From Cladosporium sp. IMV 00045 (taxonomy: Eukaryota; Ascomycota; Dothideomycetes; Cladosporiales; Cladosporiaceae): a stretch of 64,000 nucleotides of DNA. The stretch is taken from the NCBI GenBank assembly GCA_001931905.2, contig MSJI02000923.1, positions 1-64,000 of the forward strand, written 5' to 3'. The translations under genes and the position numbers were made by a program. Shown one piece after another: positions 20,973 to 30,996 of this stretch. The number at the start of each line of letters is the position of its first letter. Within the stretch, counting starts at the first letter, position 1. The notes beneath the pieces are model-generated. The model was given only the letters and a program-made list of their open reading frames with translations, was not told the DNA's origin and made no database searches.

Positions 20973-23129
20973 ATGACGAACATCGACCCCCATGTCGCTG
21001 CAGATAACGACAACAAAGATCAGAAGGTCTTGCATATCGAGAATGGCCAACAAAGCGACGATGAGAAGAAGTCTCTCGACTCGGATGCCCTGAACTACTT
21101 CACGCCAGCAGAGCAGAAGAAGATTATTCATCGTCTAGATAGACGTCTTGTAACAGTTGTCGGAGTTAGTCAGCCTATGTGGTACCTTCCTGTATTCCTC
21201 CAGCTGATTCGTGGTACTCTCTAGGTCATGTACTGCGTGTCCTTAATGGATCGTTCCAACTTGAGCAACGCTGCGATTGCAGGCATGAACGAGGAGCTGA
21301 ATTTGAACATTGAGATGAGATACGTAAGCCATCTAGTCCTTCCACAACTATTTGGTCATCGTCTGCAACGGGATTCTGACTACAGGTGTCGTACAGTCCA
21401 TCGTCACGCTGGTCTTCTTCACCACCTACATTGTTTTCCAGCCTCCTGCCACCGTCCTGACCCGCAAAATCGGCCCTCGAATCTTCCTTGCCGGACTTTG
21501 TGTATGTGCCAAGAGAATGGTGTGAAACCTCGACAGTATACTGATGGATCCGGTCGCAGATGGCGTGGGGCTCTGTGATGATTGGAATGGGTTTCACGCA
21601 CAACTGGGCTGCTCTTGCGGCATGCCGTGTCATCCTTGGACTTTTCGAAGCCGGATTCTTCCCTGTAAGGATTCTTGTTGATTGAGTCTCAATGTAATCT
21701 CGCAGGACTAACGATGATCTCAGGGATGTGTGTACCTGCTCTCCACCTGGTATGTCCGTTACGACATGGGCAAGCGATACTCGGTATTCTACCTTCTCGG
21801 CGTCGTTGCGTCTGCCTTCAGTGGTATCTTAGCATTTGGTCTTATGCAAATGGATGGAATAGCAAACTTGGGCGGATGGCGGTACGTGGTCCTACTCTGT
21901 ACGCTTTTCGATCAAGCCACTAACGAGACTCCAAGTTGGATCTTCATCATCGAGGGTATCCTCACCGTCTGCGTCGGAATCATGGGCTCCATCATGCTCG
22001 TCCCTTTCCCCGACGCCAACCCCGAGAAAGCCTGGCCGAAATTTCTCAATGCACGAGAGATTGAATTCGTTGTTGCTCGTGTCAACGCCGACAGAGCTGA
22101 CGTAGCAGCCGAGCCGTTCGAGTTGTTGAAATTCCTCAGGCCAGGATTGGACCTCAAAGTCTGGGGCTTTGCTATGTGCTTTTGTTGCTTGACAACCGTT
22201 TCATATGCACTGGCGTACTTCCTACCGCAAATTCTGGGTAAGCCTTTCTTATACCTCCATTGGATTGATGGTATCATGCTGACTAGCCGATAGTATGTTG
22301 ATTCCCAAGGGCTTCATCTTCCAATCGAACCCTCAATATCTAAGAGGCTTTCCATCTCGGAACCAAGCTTTGTATATACCAAGATACACAAAATATACTG
22401 ACTAAAACTCTAGAACGGCGGTATGGGCTTCAGTGTTGGCGAGGCACAGTGTCTCGTGGCACCTCCGTGTAAGTTTTCACTACTCTCATGCTCCAGTCGA
22501 CAACCATCCTGACACCGTTACCTGCAGACGCTTTCGCCGGTATCGTCATGTTTTCCACCGCTTGGGTCGGAGACAAGTACCACATTCGAGGCCCTATTAT
22601 TGCAGGAAATGCAGCCATGACAATCCTCGGTTTGGCAATGATGGGCTGGGCTCCAGGCGTAGCGGCACAGTACACTGGCGTATTTTTCACATGCGCTGGA
22701 GCCAATTCCAACATCCCACACATGATGTCGTGGCAAGCGAACAACATCCGTGGACAGTGGAAGCGTGCCTTTTGCAGTGCAACGCTCGTTGCTTTTGGTG
22801 GTATCGGCGGAATTGCTGGTAGCTTGGTGTTCAGGTTTGTGTTTCATGGTGGATCATTGTATGGACGCTGCTAACAGATGCCACAGGGAACAAGATGCGC
22901 CGGAATACAGACCAGGTCTGTGGGCTTGTATGACTGGCTCTCTGATCATCATCGTCATTGTCATCTTGACGGACATTCACTTCTACTTCTGCAACAAGAA
23001 ACAAGCCAAGGGCGAGCTCATCATCGAGGCGGTGCCTGGTGTCGATTCAACGGTACGTTTGAAACACGGACTCGCGAAATGATACGACTGCTAATTGCCT
23101 TCCAGGACAAGTTCCGATACACTTACTAG
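20973..23129 (+). CDS. MFS transporter of the anion:cation symporter (Dal5/Tna1-like) type
   Basis: Ten exons: 20973-21164, 21225-21323, 21397-21501, 21560-21664, 21724-21881, 21936-22237, 22414-22468, 22528-22834, 22887-23052 and 23106-23129. Motifs are LMDRSNLSNAAIAG after the first membrane helix, FFTTYIVFQPPATVLTRKIG, AACRVILGLFEAGFFPG and WVGDKYHIRGP, all typical of fungal organic-anion/vitamin permeases such as those for allantoate, nicotinate or pantothenate. The specific substrate cannot be told. One problem: the intron at 22238-22413 is long for this gene (176 nt), and its donor leaves phase 1 while the following exon (NGGMGFSVGEAQCLVAPP) needs phase 0. A micro-exon of 3n+2 bases, a sequence error or a real frameshift could explain this; as annotated, the frame does not join there. 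Confidence 0.75.
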
Positions 23130-23625
23130 CAGATATACCATAGACCTATATTTGGTTGACAGGACAAGAAATTCATGGATTTACGATTAGTCAACCTTTC
23201 TCAACTCGTGAAGTCAACATCTTCATCAGCGATCAAGCTTGGATGTCCTCTATTATGCGGCACCTAGCAGAAAGTCTTCTGCATTTGTCACGCTTTTTCC
23301 TAAGACGGCTGAAACCACAGCTTCTACAGAACCGAGCGCCACGAAAAAGTGACCATGTCACTGTCAGCTGGCTACATCGTGCGAACCCGTGTACTTTACG
23401 TATTCGATTGAGTCTTGTATAAAGACCGACTGCACAGCAAACGACCGTATCAGAAGTCCCCCAGCCACCAGAGCCCCTTCTCGCAGTGAAATACCTCATT
23501 TTGATTTGCGTCGTCCTGTCGCCCCCCTTTCCCATCATGCCCTTGAAGATATGCATAACCCCAGCGTGCAGATAAGCGCCTCCCGCAAACCCATGCTCGT
23601 GAATGAAGAGACTAAAATGTCAGAC
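23130..23625. other. Convergent intergenic region
   Basis: Lies between the transporter stop and the 3-prime end of the minus-strand unknown gene. Nothing recognised. Confidence 0.5.
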
Positions 23626-24873
23626 TCACCCTTTGAATTTCCTCAAAGAGTCTAAAGGCCGACGCCCACCAGACCACAAGAACACCCGATCAACTTCCAA
23701 GGACTTCAGCCCGCGCATCGTTTTTCTGAAGGAGCGATCCAAAGTCTTTCCCCTTGCCGCTCGAGATCTGGCCTTTGCGTTCATAACCAAGTCATTACTC
23801 GAGGAAGCTTCGACAGTTTCTGTTGCCAGCTCAATGGTCACTTCGCCAAACGCCTCGGCTGGGATGCACACAATGAGCGGTTTGTCGTTTCGTTCCCGGG
23901 AAGGGACGCTCTACGCCCCTGTCTTTGTCGCGATACGAATGCTGAAATCCTCGATATCGCCCACTTCCACAACGCGATCCCTCGACGACAAATTCATGCT
24001 CTCAAACAGCTTCGTGACACCATCCACTTTCCGCGCTTCCGCTTCTTTCTTCTCCTTGTACTCACGCTCACTCCTAATCGCGTCCCCAAACTCCCGCTCC
24101 CTGGCTCCCTCGAAAATTCCCTCCGAAACCCCCCACAGCTCATCCATGCGAGCATGAGCACACGGTCTTTTCACGGTGCTCACGCCAGGAAAGCCAATTG
24201 CTTCTGAGCCCTCGCAGTGGCCGAGGGCTTTCCCGCCTTTGGTTCTCGGTTGCATGAAAAGTGGGTCTTGGGCGAGTCTCTGCGCGAACAGCGATTGTGG
24301 CTCAGAGATCTCGTTGTTTTTCCTGTAAAGCTCAAGCTGGCGCATCTGACTCTCGCGATTTGTTGAAGGGAATGTGAGAGCCTGCGTCCGCGCGCGCACG
24401 CCGCGCACGACGAGTTTGCCTTGCAAGCCGCCTCCGCCGGATGTGGCTGCGCCCTTGATCTTCATTCCGAGCGTGCCTCCTCCCCATGACGTGACGCCGT
24501 GGATGGCACGCATGAGGATCAAACAGAACTTGGCGCTCACCACGAGTTGCTGGTGTGAGTTATTTGTCTTGTCGAGGTCTCTGCGCATCAGCGGTTCGAA
24601 AGCGGCTCTGTAAGCGCGCCAGAGAATTTCCGGGTCGACGAGGTAGGCGTCGTCGTTGGTGAAGCACATTTGGATCCATTTGGTTGTTCGGCGAGGCTCG
24701 GGGAGACGGAGGAGCTTTTCGAGGTCTCGGGGGTTGAGTGCAGGGATGTGGAGGTTTACGGTTGTGGGTGCGATGCCTTTGACGACGGGTATCAGGGGGT
24801 TTGGGTGATCGTCGCGGTAGATGACGAGGTCCTCGAGCTTGGTTGCTGGTGGGTTCCTGATTTTCGGTTTCAT
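23626..24873 (-). CDS. Hypothetical protein, frame continues past an in-frame TAG
   Basis: The minus-strand frame starts at ATG 24873 and is open for 320 codons to TAG at 23913-23911. The same frame then stays open for 94 more codons to TGA at 23628-23626. The downstream part (PLIVCIPAEAFGEVTIEL, then basic SRAARGKTLDRSFRK) looks like genuine coding sequence. The N-terminal part has TTKWIQMCFTNDDAYLVDPE, faintly like the RFX-type segment of the chromatin remodelling subunit Rsc9, but no ARID domain is seen, so I assign no function. The TAG would come from CAG by one CpA-to-TpA change. A truncated 320-residue protein, a pseudogene, a sequence error or readthrough are all possible. Confidence 0.6.
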
Positions 24874-25514
24874 CTTGGTGGTGTTAACGATGGGTAGTGA
24901 TGCGTCTTTGTCAGTGTTGACTTTTTGGTTGTATCAGAGCTCAGTTGTGTTGTGCCGTAAGAATATTAAGATCTAGAGTCGCGCTTGGTTGCTCTGTTTA
25001 TGGAGAGCAGCATGTGACAGGCGCGGAGATCCGGAGAGTAGTCGCAGGCGTTAAGTGAGGTATGGGTGGCAAGTGCTAGGTTGGCGTCGTTTTAACCATT
25101 GAATGGATTTGAGGCAAGAACTCCAAGCGGCTGCAAAGTCGAGGTGTTGTCTCTGCTTGAGTTGAACGTGTTAAGCAATGGGATCGATGAATTGGTAACT
25201 TCGGCATCATGCTCAGTGAATGCATAAAGTGGCTTTCCGTGAAGGTAAGCAGCCTGAAATCGCCTTTGGCCTGCGACCTCCCTGAACATGTTAATTCACC
25301 TACCCGGTATTATCAATGAACCGAAAAACTTCCTACCTGCTGATTGGGTCCAACTTCTCATAACGTTCTTGCAAAATTGAGATCTCAAATGATACTGCAG
25401 AAGCTCAGCGTATCCCTCCTTCTCCGAGCCACAAAATGTGCCTGGTGTGAAATAATTGCATATCTTTAACAAAAGAACAAAAGTTTGTACATTCCCTGTC
25501 CCAATACATGTTTC
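24874..25514. other. Intergenic, no gene seen
   Basis: Lies upstream of the minus-strand unknown gene and downstream of the minus-strand SDHD gene. No feature recognised. Confidence 0.5.
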
Positions 25515-26193
25515 TTAAGCCTTCCAAACCCTCTTGATGCCCTCGGTCAGGCCAACATCGTTCGTCTCAAACTCGTACCAGCCCCAGCCAACGACGAAGA
25601 TGGCGAGGAAGTTCAGCCAGTCGCAAGCCTTGCGGACAAAGGAGACGCGCCACGTAGGGAAGTAGTCGGTAATGCAGGACCTGGAGGATTGACATTAGAG
25701 TCATGACGCAAGCAGAGATCTGGGTAGATTGCCTTACTGGAAGCCCATGTATGAGTGAAGCATAAGCAAGGAAATGAGGCCAGCGTCAACCATGGGAAGC
25801 GCAGCGCCAGCAGCAAAAGGAATGGCAGTCAGAGGCACAAGCGCAATAGAAACAGCCCTGTAAGATATTAGTTCTTTTTTTCCTTACTCCTCCCTGTCTA
25901 CTAATCTTGATCCGGGGTTTGTCGCACCTCTCGAAGCTCCAGTGGTAGCTGCCGTGGGAAGGGTGAGGCGCAGGAGTAGGCACGGGGTCATTGACACCGC
26001 CCTTGATCACCTGGGGAAGAGGAGGGAGAATTGATCGCGCGGCGCTGGTCTGGAAGGTCGCTCTCGGGATAGACTTGAGGATGGGCTGGCTCCTCTGGAC
26101 GCGGAAAGCGGGCAGGACGGCGGAGGTGAGGGTGCGCTGGGCGGGCGCGGCGAGCGCCTGACGCATGAGGGTGGGGCGGAGAGAGGCGGCCAT
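25515..26193 (-). CDS. SDH4: Succinate dehydrogenase membrane anchor subunit (CybS, SDHD)
   Basis: Three exons (26193-25928, 25857-25738, 25680-25515) encode 183 residues; introns of 70 and 57 nt join in phase. The first 50 or so residues form an Arg/Ser/Ala-rich mitochondrial presequence. Three membrane helices follow. The heme b ligand region reads LISLLMLHSYMGF (His 123), and the quinone-site Asp-Tyr pair is DY at 133-134. With SDHC this protein anchors complex II in the inner mitochondrial membrane, holds heme b and forms the ubiquinone site, which is the target of SDHI fungicides. The length is usual for fungal SDHD. It shares a 319-bp upstream region with the divergent MPP-beta gene. 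Confidence 0.92.
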
Positions 26194-26512
26194 GTTGTGC
26201 TGTAAGGGCGGAGTGGAGAGTGAGGGCGGTGGTGGTGGTGGATTGAATAGTCCAACAGCGATGGTATACTTGCACCCACCCGGGCGATTGGAGGTAGATC
26301 GGAGATGCACGGAGTTCGTCCTCGGTAAGCGCAGGTGGTCGGCCCAGCCAATCGCAGCGCTGTTGCTTACCTCCCAGCGCGCGACGGCCCGCTGCCGCGC
26401 CTCAAGACTCTCCAGCAGCTGGGACGTCGTCGAGAAAACGAGCCGGATGACCTCGTAGCACCGCCAGCAACACCACCCCCATCCGCCCATTCCGCCCTCT
26501 CCTCCGCACATC
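26194..26512. promoter_or_regulatory. Shared divergent promoter of SDHD and MPP-beta
   Basis: Only 319 bp separate the two start codons, so the promoters must overlap. The stretch is GC-rich with a run of GGTGGTGGTGG (about 26225-26238) on the SDHD side. No specific factor site was identified. Both products are mitochondrial, which fits joint control, but this is inference. Confidence 0.6.
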
Positions 26513-28034
26513 ATGGCCATGGCATCTCGCAGGCTCGCGATGAGCCTTAACCAGGGCCTTCGCGCCAAGAAGGCCATCAGCGCCGTCAAGCCCAAGATGG
26601 GCATGGGCCTGACCCGCAGCCTGGCAACTCCTGTCAAGAGCAACACCACCCAGAGCACCACTCTCAGCAACGGCTTCACCGTACGTAGCCATTGGATCTC
26701 CCCGCCGCGCCACCCGCTCGCCTCGCTGACCTCACCTGCTACAGATCGCAACCGAGCACTCTCCCTACGCCCAGACCAGCACCGTGGGTGTCTGGATTGA
26801 CGCCGGCTCGCGCGCCGAGACCGACAAGACCAATGGCACCGCACACTTCCTCGAGCACCTTGCCTTCAAGGGCACGCAGAAGCGCAGCCAGTCCCAGCTC
26901 GAGCTGGAGATTGAGAACATGGGCGGCCACCTCAACGCCTACACCAGCCGCGAGAACACCGTCTACTACGCCAAGGCCTTCAACTCCGACGTGCCCGCGA
27001 CCGTCGACATCCTTTCCGATATCCTGCAGAACAGCAAGCTCGAGCCTTCAGCGATCGAGCGCGAGCGTGATGTGATCCTCCGCGAGCAAGAGGAGGTTGA
27101 CAAGCAGCTTGAGGAGGTTGTCTTCGACCACCTGCACGCCACCGCTTTCCAGGGCCAGCCTCTGGGCCGCACTATCCTTGGTCCCCAGGAGAACATCCGC
27201 AGCATCCAGCGCGCCGACCTCGAGAACTACATCAAGACCAACTACACCGCTGACCGCATGGTCCTCGTCGGTTCCGGTGGCGTTCCCCACGAGCAGCTCG
27301 TCGACCTCGCCGAGAAGCACTTCGCTTCGCTCCCCCACGCCAACGCCAACAGCCAGGCCAATGCCGCCGCCCGTGGCCTCCAGAGCAAGCCCGACTTTGT
27401 CGGTTCTGAGGTAAGGATCCGTGACGACACCATGCCCACCGCCAACATTGCCATCGCTGTTGAGGGTGTCTCATGGAAGGACGACGACTACTTCACTGCT
27501 CTTGTCACCCAGGCCATCGTTGGCAACTGGGACCGCGCCATGGGCAACTCTCCCTACCTCGGCAGCAAGCTCAGCACCTTCATCCACGAGAACAAGCTCG
27601 CCAACTCTTTCATGAGCTTCAGCACTTCCTACTCCGACACCGGTCTCTGGGGTATCTACCTTGTTTCCGACAACGTCACCCAGCTCGATGACCTCGTTCA
27701 CTTCACCCTCCGTGAGTGGACTCGTCTGACCTTCAACGTCAGCGAGGCTGAGGTTGAGCGCGCGAAGGCTCAGCTCAAGGCCTCCATCCTTCTGTCCCTC
27801 GACGGCACCACCGCCGTCGCCGAGGACATTGGCCGCCAGATCATCACCACCGGCCGTCGTCTGTCTCCCGAAGAGGTCGAGCGCGTTGTCGGCCAGATCA
27901 CCGCCAAGGACGTCATGGACTTTGCCAAGCGCAAGATCTGGGACCGCGACATTGCCGTGTCCGCCGTCGGCCAGATCGAGGGTCTGTTCGACTACTCCAG
28001 AATCCGCGGCGACATGACCAGAATGCTGTCGTAG
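26513..28034 (+). CDS. MAS1: Mitochondrial processing peptidase beta subunit
   Basis: Two exons (26513-26680, 26745-28034) encode 485 residues. A basic presequence covers about the first 40 residues. The M16 metalloprotease zinc site is HFLEH (His 90, Glu 93, His 94) with the distal Glu ligand at 170 (REQEEV), the spacing typical of the catalytic beta subunit. The second half of the protein is the inactive M16 repeat. In the matrix it pairs with the alpha subunit and removes presequences from imported proteins. Codon use is strongly biased towards C-ending codons, as in highly expressed genes. ATG 26519 is a second possible start two codons on. Confidence 0.95.
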
Positions 28035-28659
28035 AGGAGAGGAGTGGCCAGAGTTTTCTTAGAGCACGTTGATATCACGCAAGAGAGAAGAGGTGTAGAG
28101 AGGAGCGGTGGAGGTTTCATGTGTAATTTGTCATAGAGGAGCAGAGCAGGGCTTTCCGCTCTGAAAAGGTTCTGTCCTGCGCTGAGCTAGGCGTGGGTAG
28201 ATGTATGTACATTTAGCCTCCAAATTTTTCCCCTTTGTCCAATCAATTTCTCAGTCCGGTCATCTCGATGTTGTAGTGGCAATAGCTGTGAATCGCAGCC
28301 GTTGGCATTAACGTTTCCTACCTCTCTACGGACAGATTGATGAGACGGGAAAGCCACGTAATCGGTCCTGTGAAAAATATTCGTTCACGATACGTGATTT
28401 GAATCTATGCAGAGCTACAAAGTAGAAGTACAATTGCATCTTTTGCACGCCACAAAGGTGTGAAGTCTAGAAGGTAGCGAGATTGCTGACCGAGATTGCT
28501 GACCGCACGAAGCCAAACCGCGGCTGTTCTTCTGGGGATGTCTCCGCACAAACATCGACATCACCACCTCTCAGCTTGCGCTAACAACATCGACACTCCG
28601 ACAGCTATTCAACCTCCAACCCGCGAACCTCGCCGGCAACGAGCGTGCCACTCGGACTC
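28035..28659. other. Intergenic, no gene seen
   Basis: 3-prime flank of MPP-beta and upstream region of the next plus-strand gene. A short duplication, GAGATTGCTGACC twice in a row, lies at about 28479-28503. Nothing else. Confidence 0.5.
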
Positions 28660-30987
28660 ATGCTCAACCGTGCAAGAGAGCAGCTGCAAGCTCGAGCTGT
28701 CATTGCCGCACAGTCAAGAGCGTGGCAGCAATGGCGCATAATCACACAAGCTAGAAGCTACTCGCAAGGGGAACGCTCTGAAAATGAGGGAACACTTCGA
28801 CGTGAGTTAATTCGGAAAAATGACCCAAGTGACCACTCGCGTGGCCCTTCGCAGCACAGTCCAAAGAGCACCAGGAAACATAAGACCACTCAGGTCAAAG
28901 AGAAAGGAGCAAAGAAGGAGGGTGCCACCCAGCAATCCGAGATACCTAAGTTTGCGGATTTGGGCGGTCTTGTACACGGGATTCTTGCTCCAAGGGCGGG
29001 AAAAGGCCATGACCAAGAAGTGTCGCATGGAAGCGATGCGCTTGCAAAGCCCAGACCTCCTCGAGGACCTATCGCTCCGACGGTGTGGCGCAAAGAAGAA
29101 CTTGAGGATTATACAAGTTTTGGCATCGTCACCACATCTCGCCCCCATAACACGACCATAGAGGAGCTTGCCCAAGAAATTGGGCCAATGCCGCACATCG
29201 ACATCCCTGCAGAGAAGCAGAAACCCGCTCTACTGGTGCTGCTCTTGACACCTGGTCTCGCCCGACATGTACTTGATAGAAATGCCCCGAACACTGTCTA
29301 CCAGCGCTTTCAGTTGCAAAAAATCGCTGGTAGCCAGATAGAGAGCATCACCGCTGTGGTAGATCAGCTACCTTCTTCGATGAACGACTCAGAAGGAGCC
29401 GAGGGTATGGCCTACATGCTCTTGAGAAAGCCTGAGCCATCTGAGGCCGGAGACCAAAAACCGTTTTCGGCGTCTGCGCAGAAGCCGGGAACGCTCGAAT
29501 TCCGAGTTTCCTGTGTGGAAAAATACTACAGGTTCCAAGAAAAGAATTTACAGCTTCCGCTCGCTCAAACTATCTTTACAACTGGCATGGTGTCCACGTT
29601 GTTAAGAAGAGAGTACAAGACGAACCCCGAGATTAACAGCCTGGAGTTCCAAAAGGAGGAGCACCTCGAAAGCAAGAAGCTGCGATTCCCGCATTTCGAA
29701 TGGACTCGTACCAGTACTCAGATGTACTCTCCGCTGGTGCCTCTCACCCCTTTCAGGAAGATAAATTACGTGATGGGCAACATCATCCGGAAACTCTCCT
29801 CTGATCGGTCGTGGAGCTTGGCGCCTGGAGAGAACCCGCTCGAGTCGATCATCGTTCATCCTCGCGACACGAACCAGAGCATGCCCGCTTCCCAGGAGCT
29901 TGAAGAGGCCGTGTCAAAGTATTTCGATGCGCTCGATCTGGCGCCGGAGCCGGTTAGCGTGTGGGCGTTCGTCGTTCCCCGTGTCGAGGACCTCCACCGC
30001 GGTCGCAAAGATTTGCTTAGCAAGGCTTCAAAGATACTTATGGCCGACAGTGAGCTCATCAGTTCCTCATGGGACCCTAATTCAGAGTGCGCCAAGGACA
30101 TGGGGAGGCAAGTGACTTATCTTCTAAGAAATTTGTTGTCGGACGGTCAAGGCGGCCGTCTGATCAAAGTACTCTCTGGCGGAGGAGGCTGGGGGAAGAA
30201 AGCAGGATTGCTCAGCCTTGATCCTGATGTCGAATATTCGACGCGGGAATTACGTCAAGATGAAGGTTGGAACTTCAACTTCGACGGTGTCGACGATGGG
30301 ACCGGAGCTGCTGCTGAAGCGCAGAAAAAGCAGGCTCTGGGTGAGATCGTCAAGGAAGGCGAGAACATCATGTTCTTCCTGGCACCTAAACAAAGTCATT
30401 TGGCATGGAGCTGGGAAGATGAGTCCACGGATAGATATACGTCGCCTGACGGGAGCATTTCGCAGCTTGAACTGGCATTTGGCGTTGTTCCCTCGTCGAT
30501 TGATGCGATTCCCGAGCGATCGCCGTCAGGATCGGAATCGAAAATTATACAACACCATCCCCGTTGTTTCGGGATGCTTTCGGAAGGTGGGATGGCAGTG
30601 ACTAGCTACAAAAAAAGCGACCACAACATCTCCTCCCAGTCCAAATGGGATGTACCTCTCAGCCGCTTCGCCTTTAGAACGTTCGTTGGCTCTTACTTCC
30701 CTAACGCGCATCTTTCCAACTTCCGAAACAAATTCCGAAACGGATCTGAAAAGACAACATCATCCGGAGCAACCGCGAAGCCGACCGAAACACCCAAGGG
30801 AGAGGCCGCTGAAGAGGAGACCCCCAGCGAAAGATTGCCAGAGTCGGATGATGAGAAGACTGAACACCCTTCTTCTTGCGAGCAAGACTTCAACGAGAGA
30901 ATTGCCCAATCGGATTATGAGGAGTCCGAGCAATCCGATACCTCTCAGAGTCAAGCCAAACAAGCAAATGAGCGAAAGCCACTATGA
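28660..30987 (+). CDS. Putative mitochondrial protein, ends in TGA-CTA-G readthrough context
   Basis: A single exon of 775 residues from ATG 28660. The first 40 residues are rich in Arg, Gln and Ala with few acidic residues (ending in ARSYSQG), so a mitochondrial presequence is likely. Segments such as LLRNLLSDGQGGRLIKVL, SGGGGWGKKAGLLSLDP and ENIMFFLAPKQ look conserved, and I believe related proteins of unknown function occur in other filamentous ascomycetes, but I cannot name the family. The C-terminal 80 residues are acidic, Ser/Glu-rich and probably disordered. The stop at 30985-30987 is TGA followed by CTAG. The frame then stays open for another 332 codons. Confidence 0.7.
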   Translation: MLNRAREQLQARAVIAAQSRAWQQWRIITQARSYSQGERSENEGTLRRELIRKNDPSDHSRGPSQHSPKSTRKHKTTQVKEKGAKKEGATQQSEIPKFADLGGLVHGILAPRAGKGHDQEVSHGSDALAKPRPPRGPIAPTVWRKEELEDYTSFGIVTTSRPHNTTIEELAQEIGPMPHIDIPAEKQKPALLVLLLTPGLARHVLDRNAPNTVYQRFQLQKIAGSQIESITAVVDQLPSSMNDSEGAEGMAYMLLRKPEPSEAGDQKPFSASAQKPGTLEFRVSCVEKYYRFQEKNLQLPLAQTIFTTGMVSTLLRREYKTNPEINSLEFQKEEHLESKKLRFPHFEWTRTSTQMYSPLVPLTPFRKINYVMGNIIRKLSSDRSWSLAPGENPLESIIVHPRDTNQSMPASQELEEAVSKYFDALDLAPEPVSVWAFVVPRVEDLHRGRKDLLSKASKILMADSELISSSWDPNSECAKDMGRQVTYLLRNLLSDGQGGRLIKVLSGGGGWGKKAGLLSLDPDVEYSTRELRQDEGWNFNFDGVDDGTGAAAEAQKKQALGEIVKEGENIMFFLAPKQSHLAWSWEDESTDRYTSPDGSISQLELAFGVVPSSIDAIPERSPSGSESKIIQHHPRCFGMLSEGGMAVTSYKKSDHNISSQSKWDVPLSRFAFRTFVGSYFPNAHLSNFRNKFRNGSEKTTSSGATAKPTETPKGEAAEEETPSERLPESDDEKTEHPSSCEQDFNERIAQSDYEESEQSDTSQSQAKQANERKPL

Positions 30988-30991
30988 CTAG
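30985..30991 (+). promoter_or_regulatory. Candidate programmed stop-codon readthrough site (TGA CTA G)
   Basis: The stop codon and its 3-prime context read TGACTAG. UGA-CUA is the best-characterised leaky stop context in animals and in fungi, where it makes extended isoforms of metabolic enzymes. Here the downstream frame is the same frame and open for about 1 kb. The sequence match is certain; use as a readthrough signal is inference. Confidence 0.6.
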
Positions 30992-30996
30992 CCAAC

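Noticed and set aside
25786..26844. Minus-strand open frame of 352 codons
   Set aside because: It runs through the SDHD first exon and intron in the SDHD frame but extends far upstream across the divergent promoter into MPP-beta; the conserved SDHD start is at 26193.
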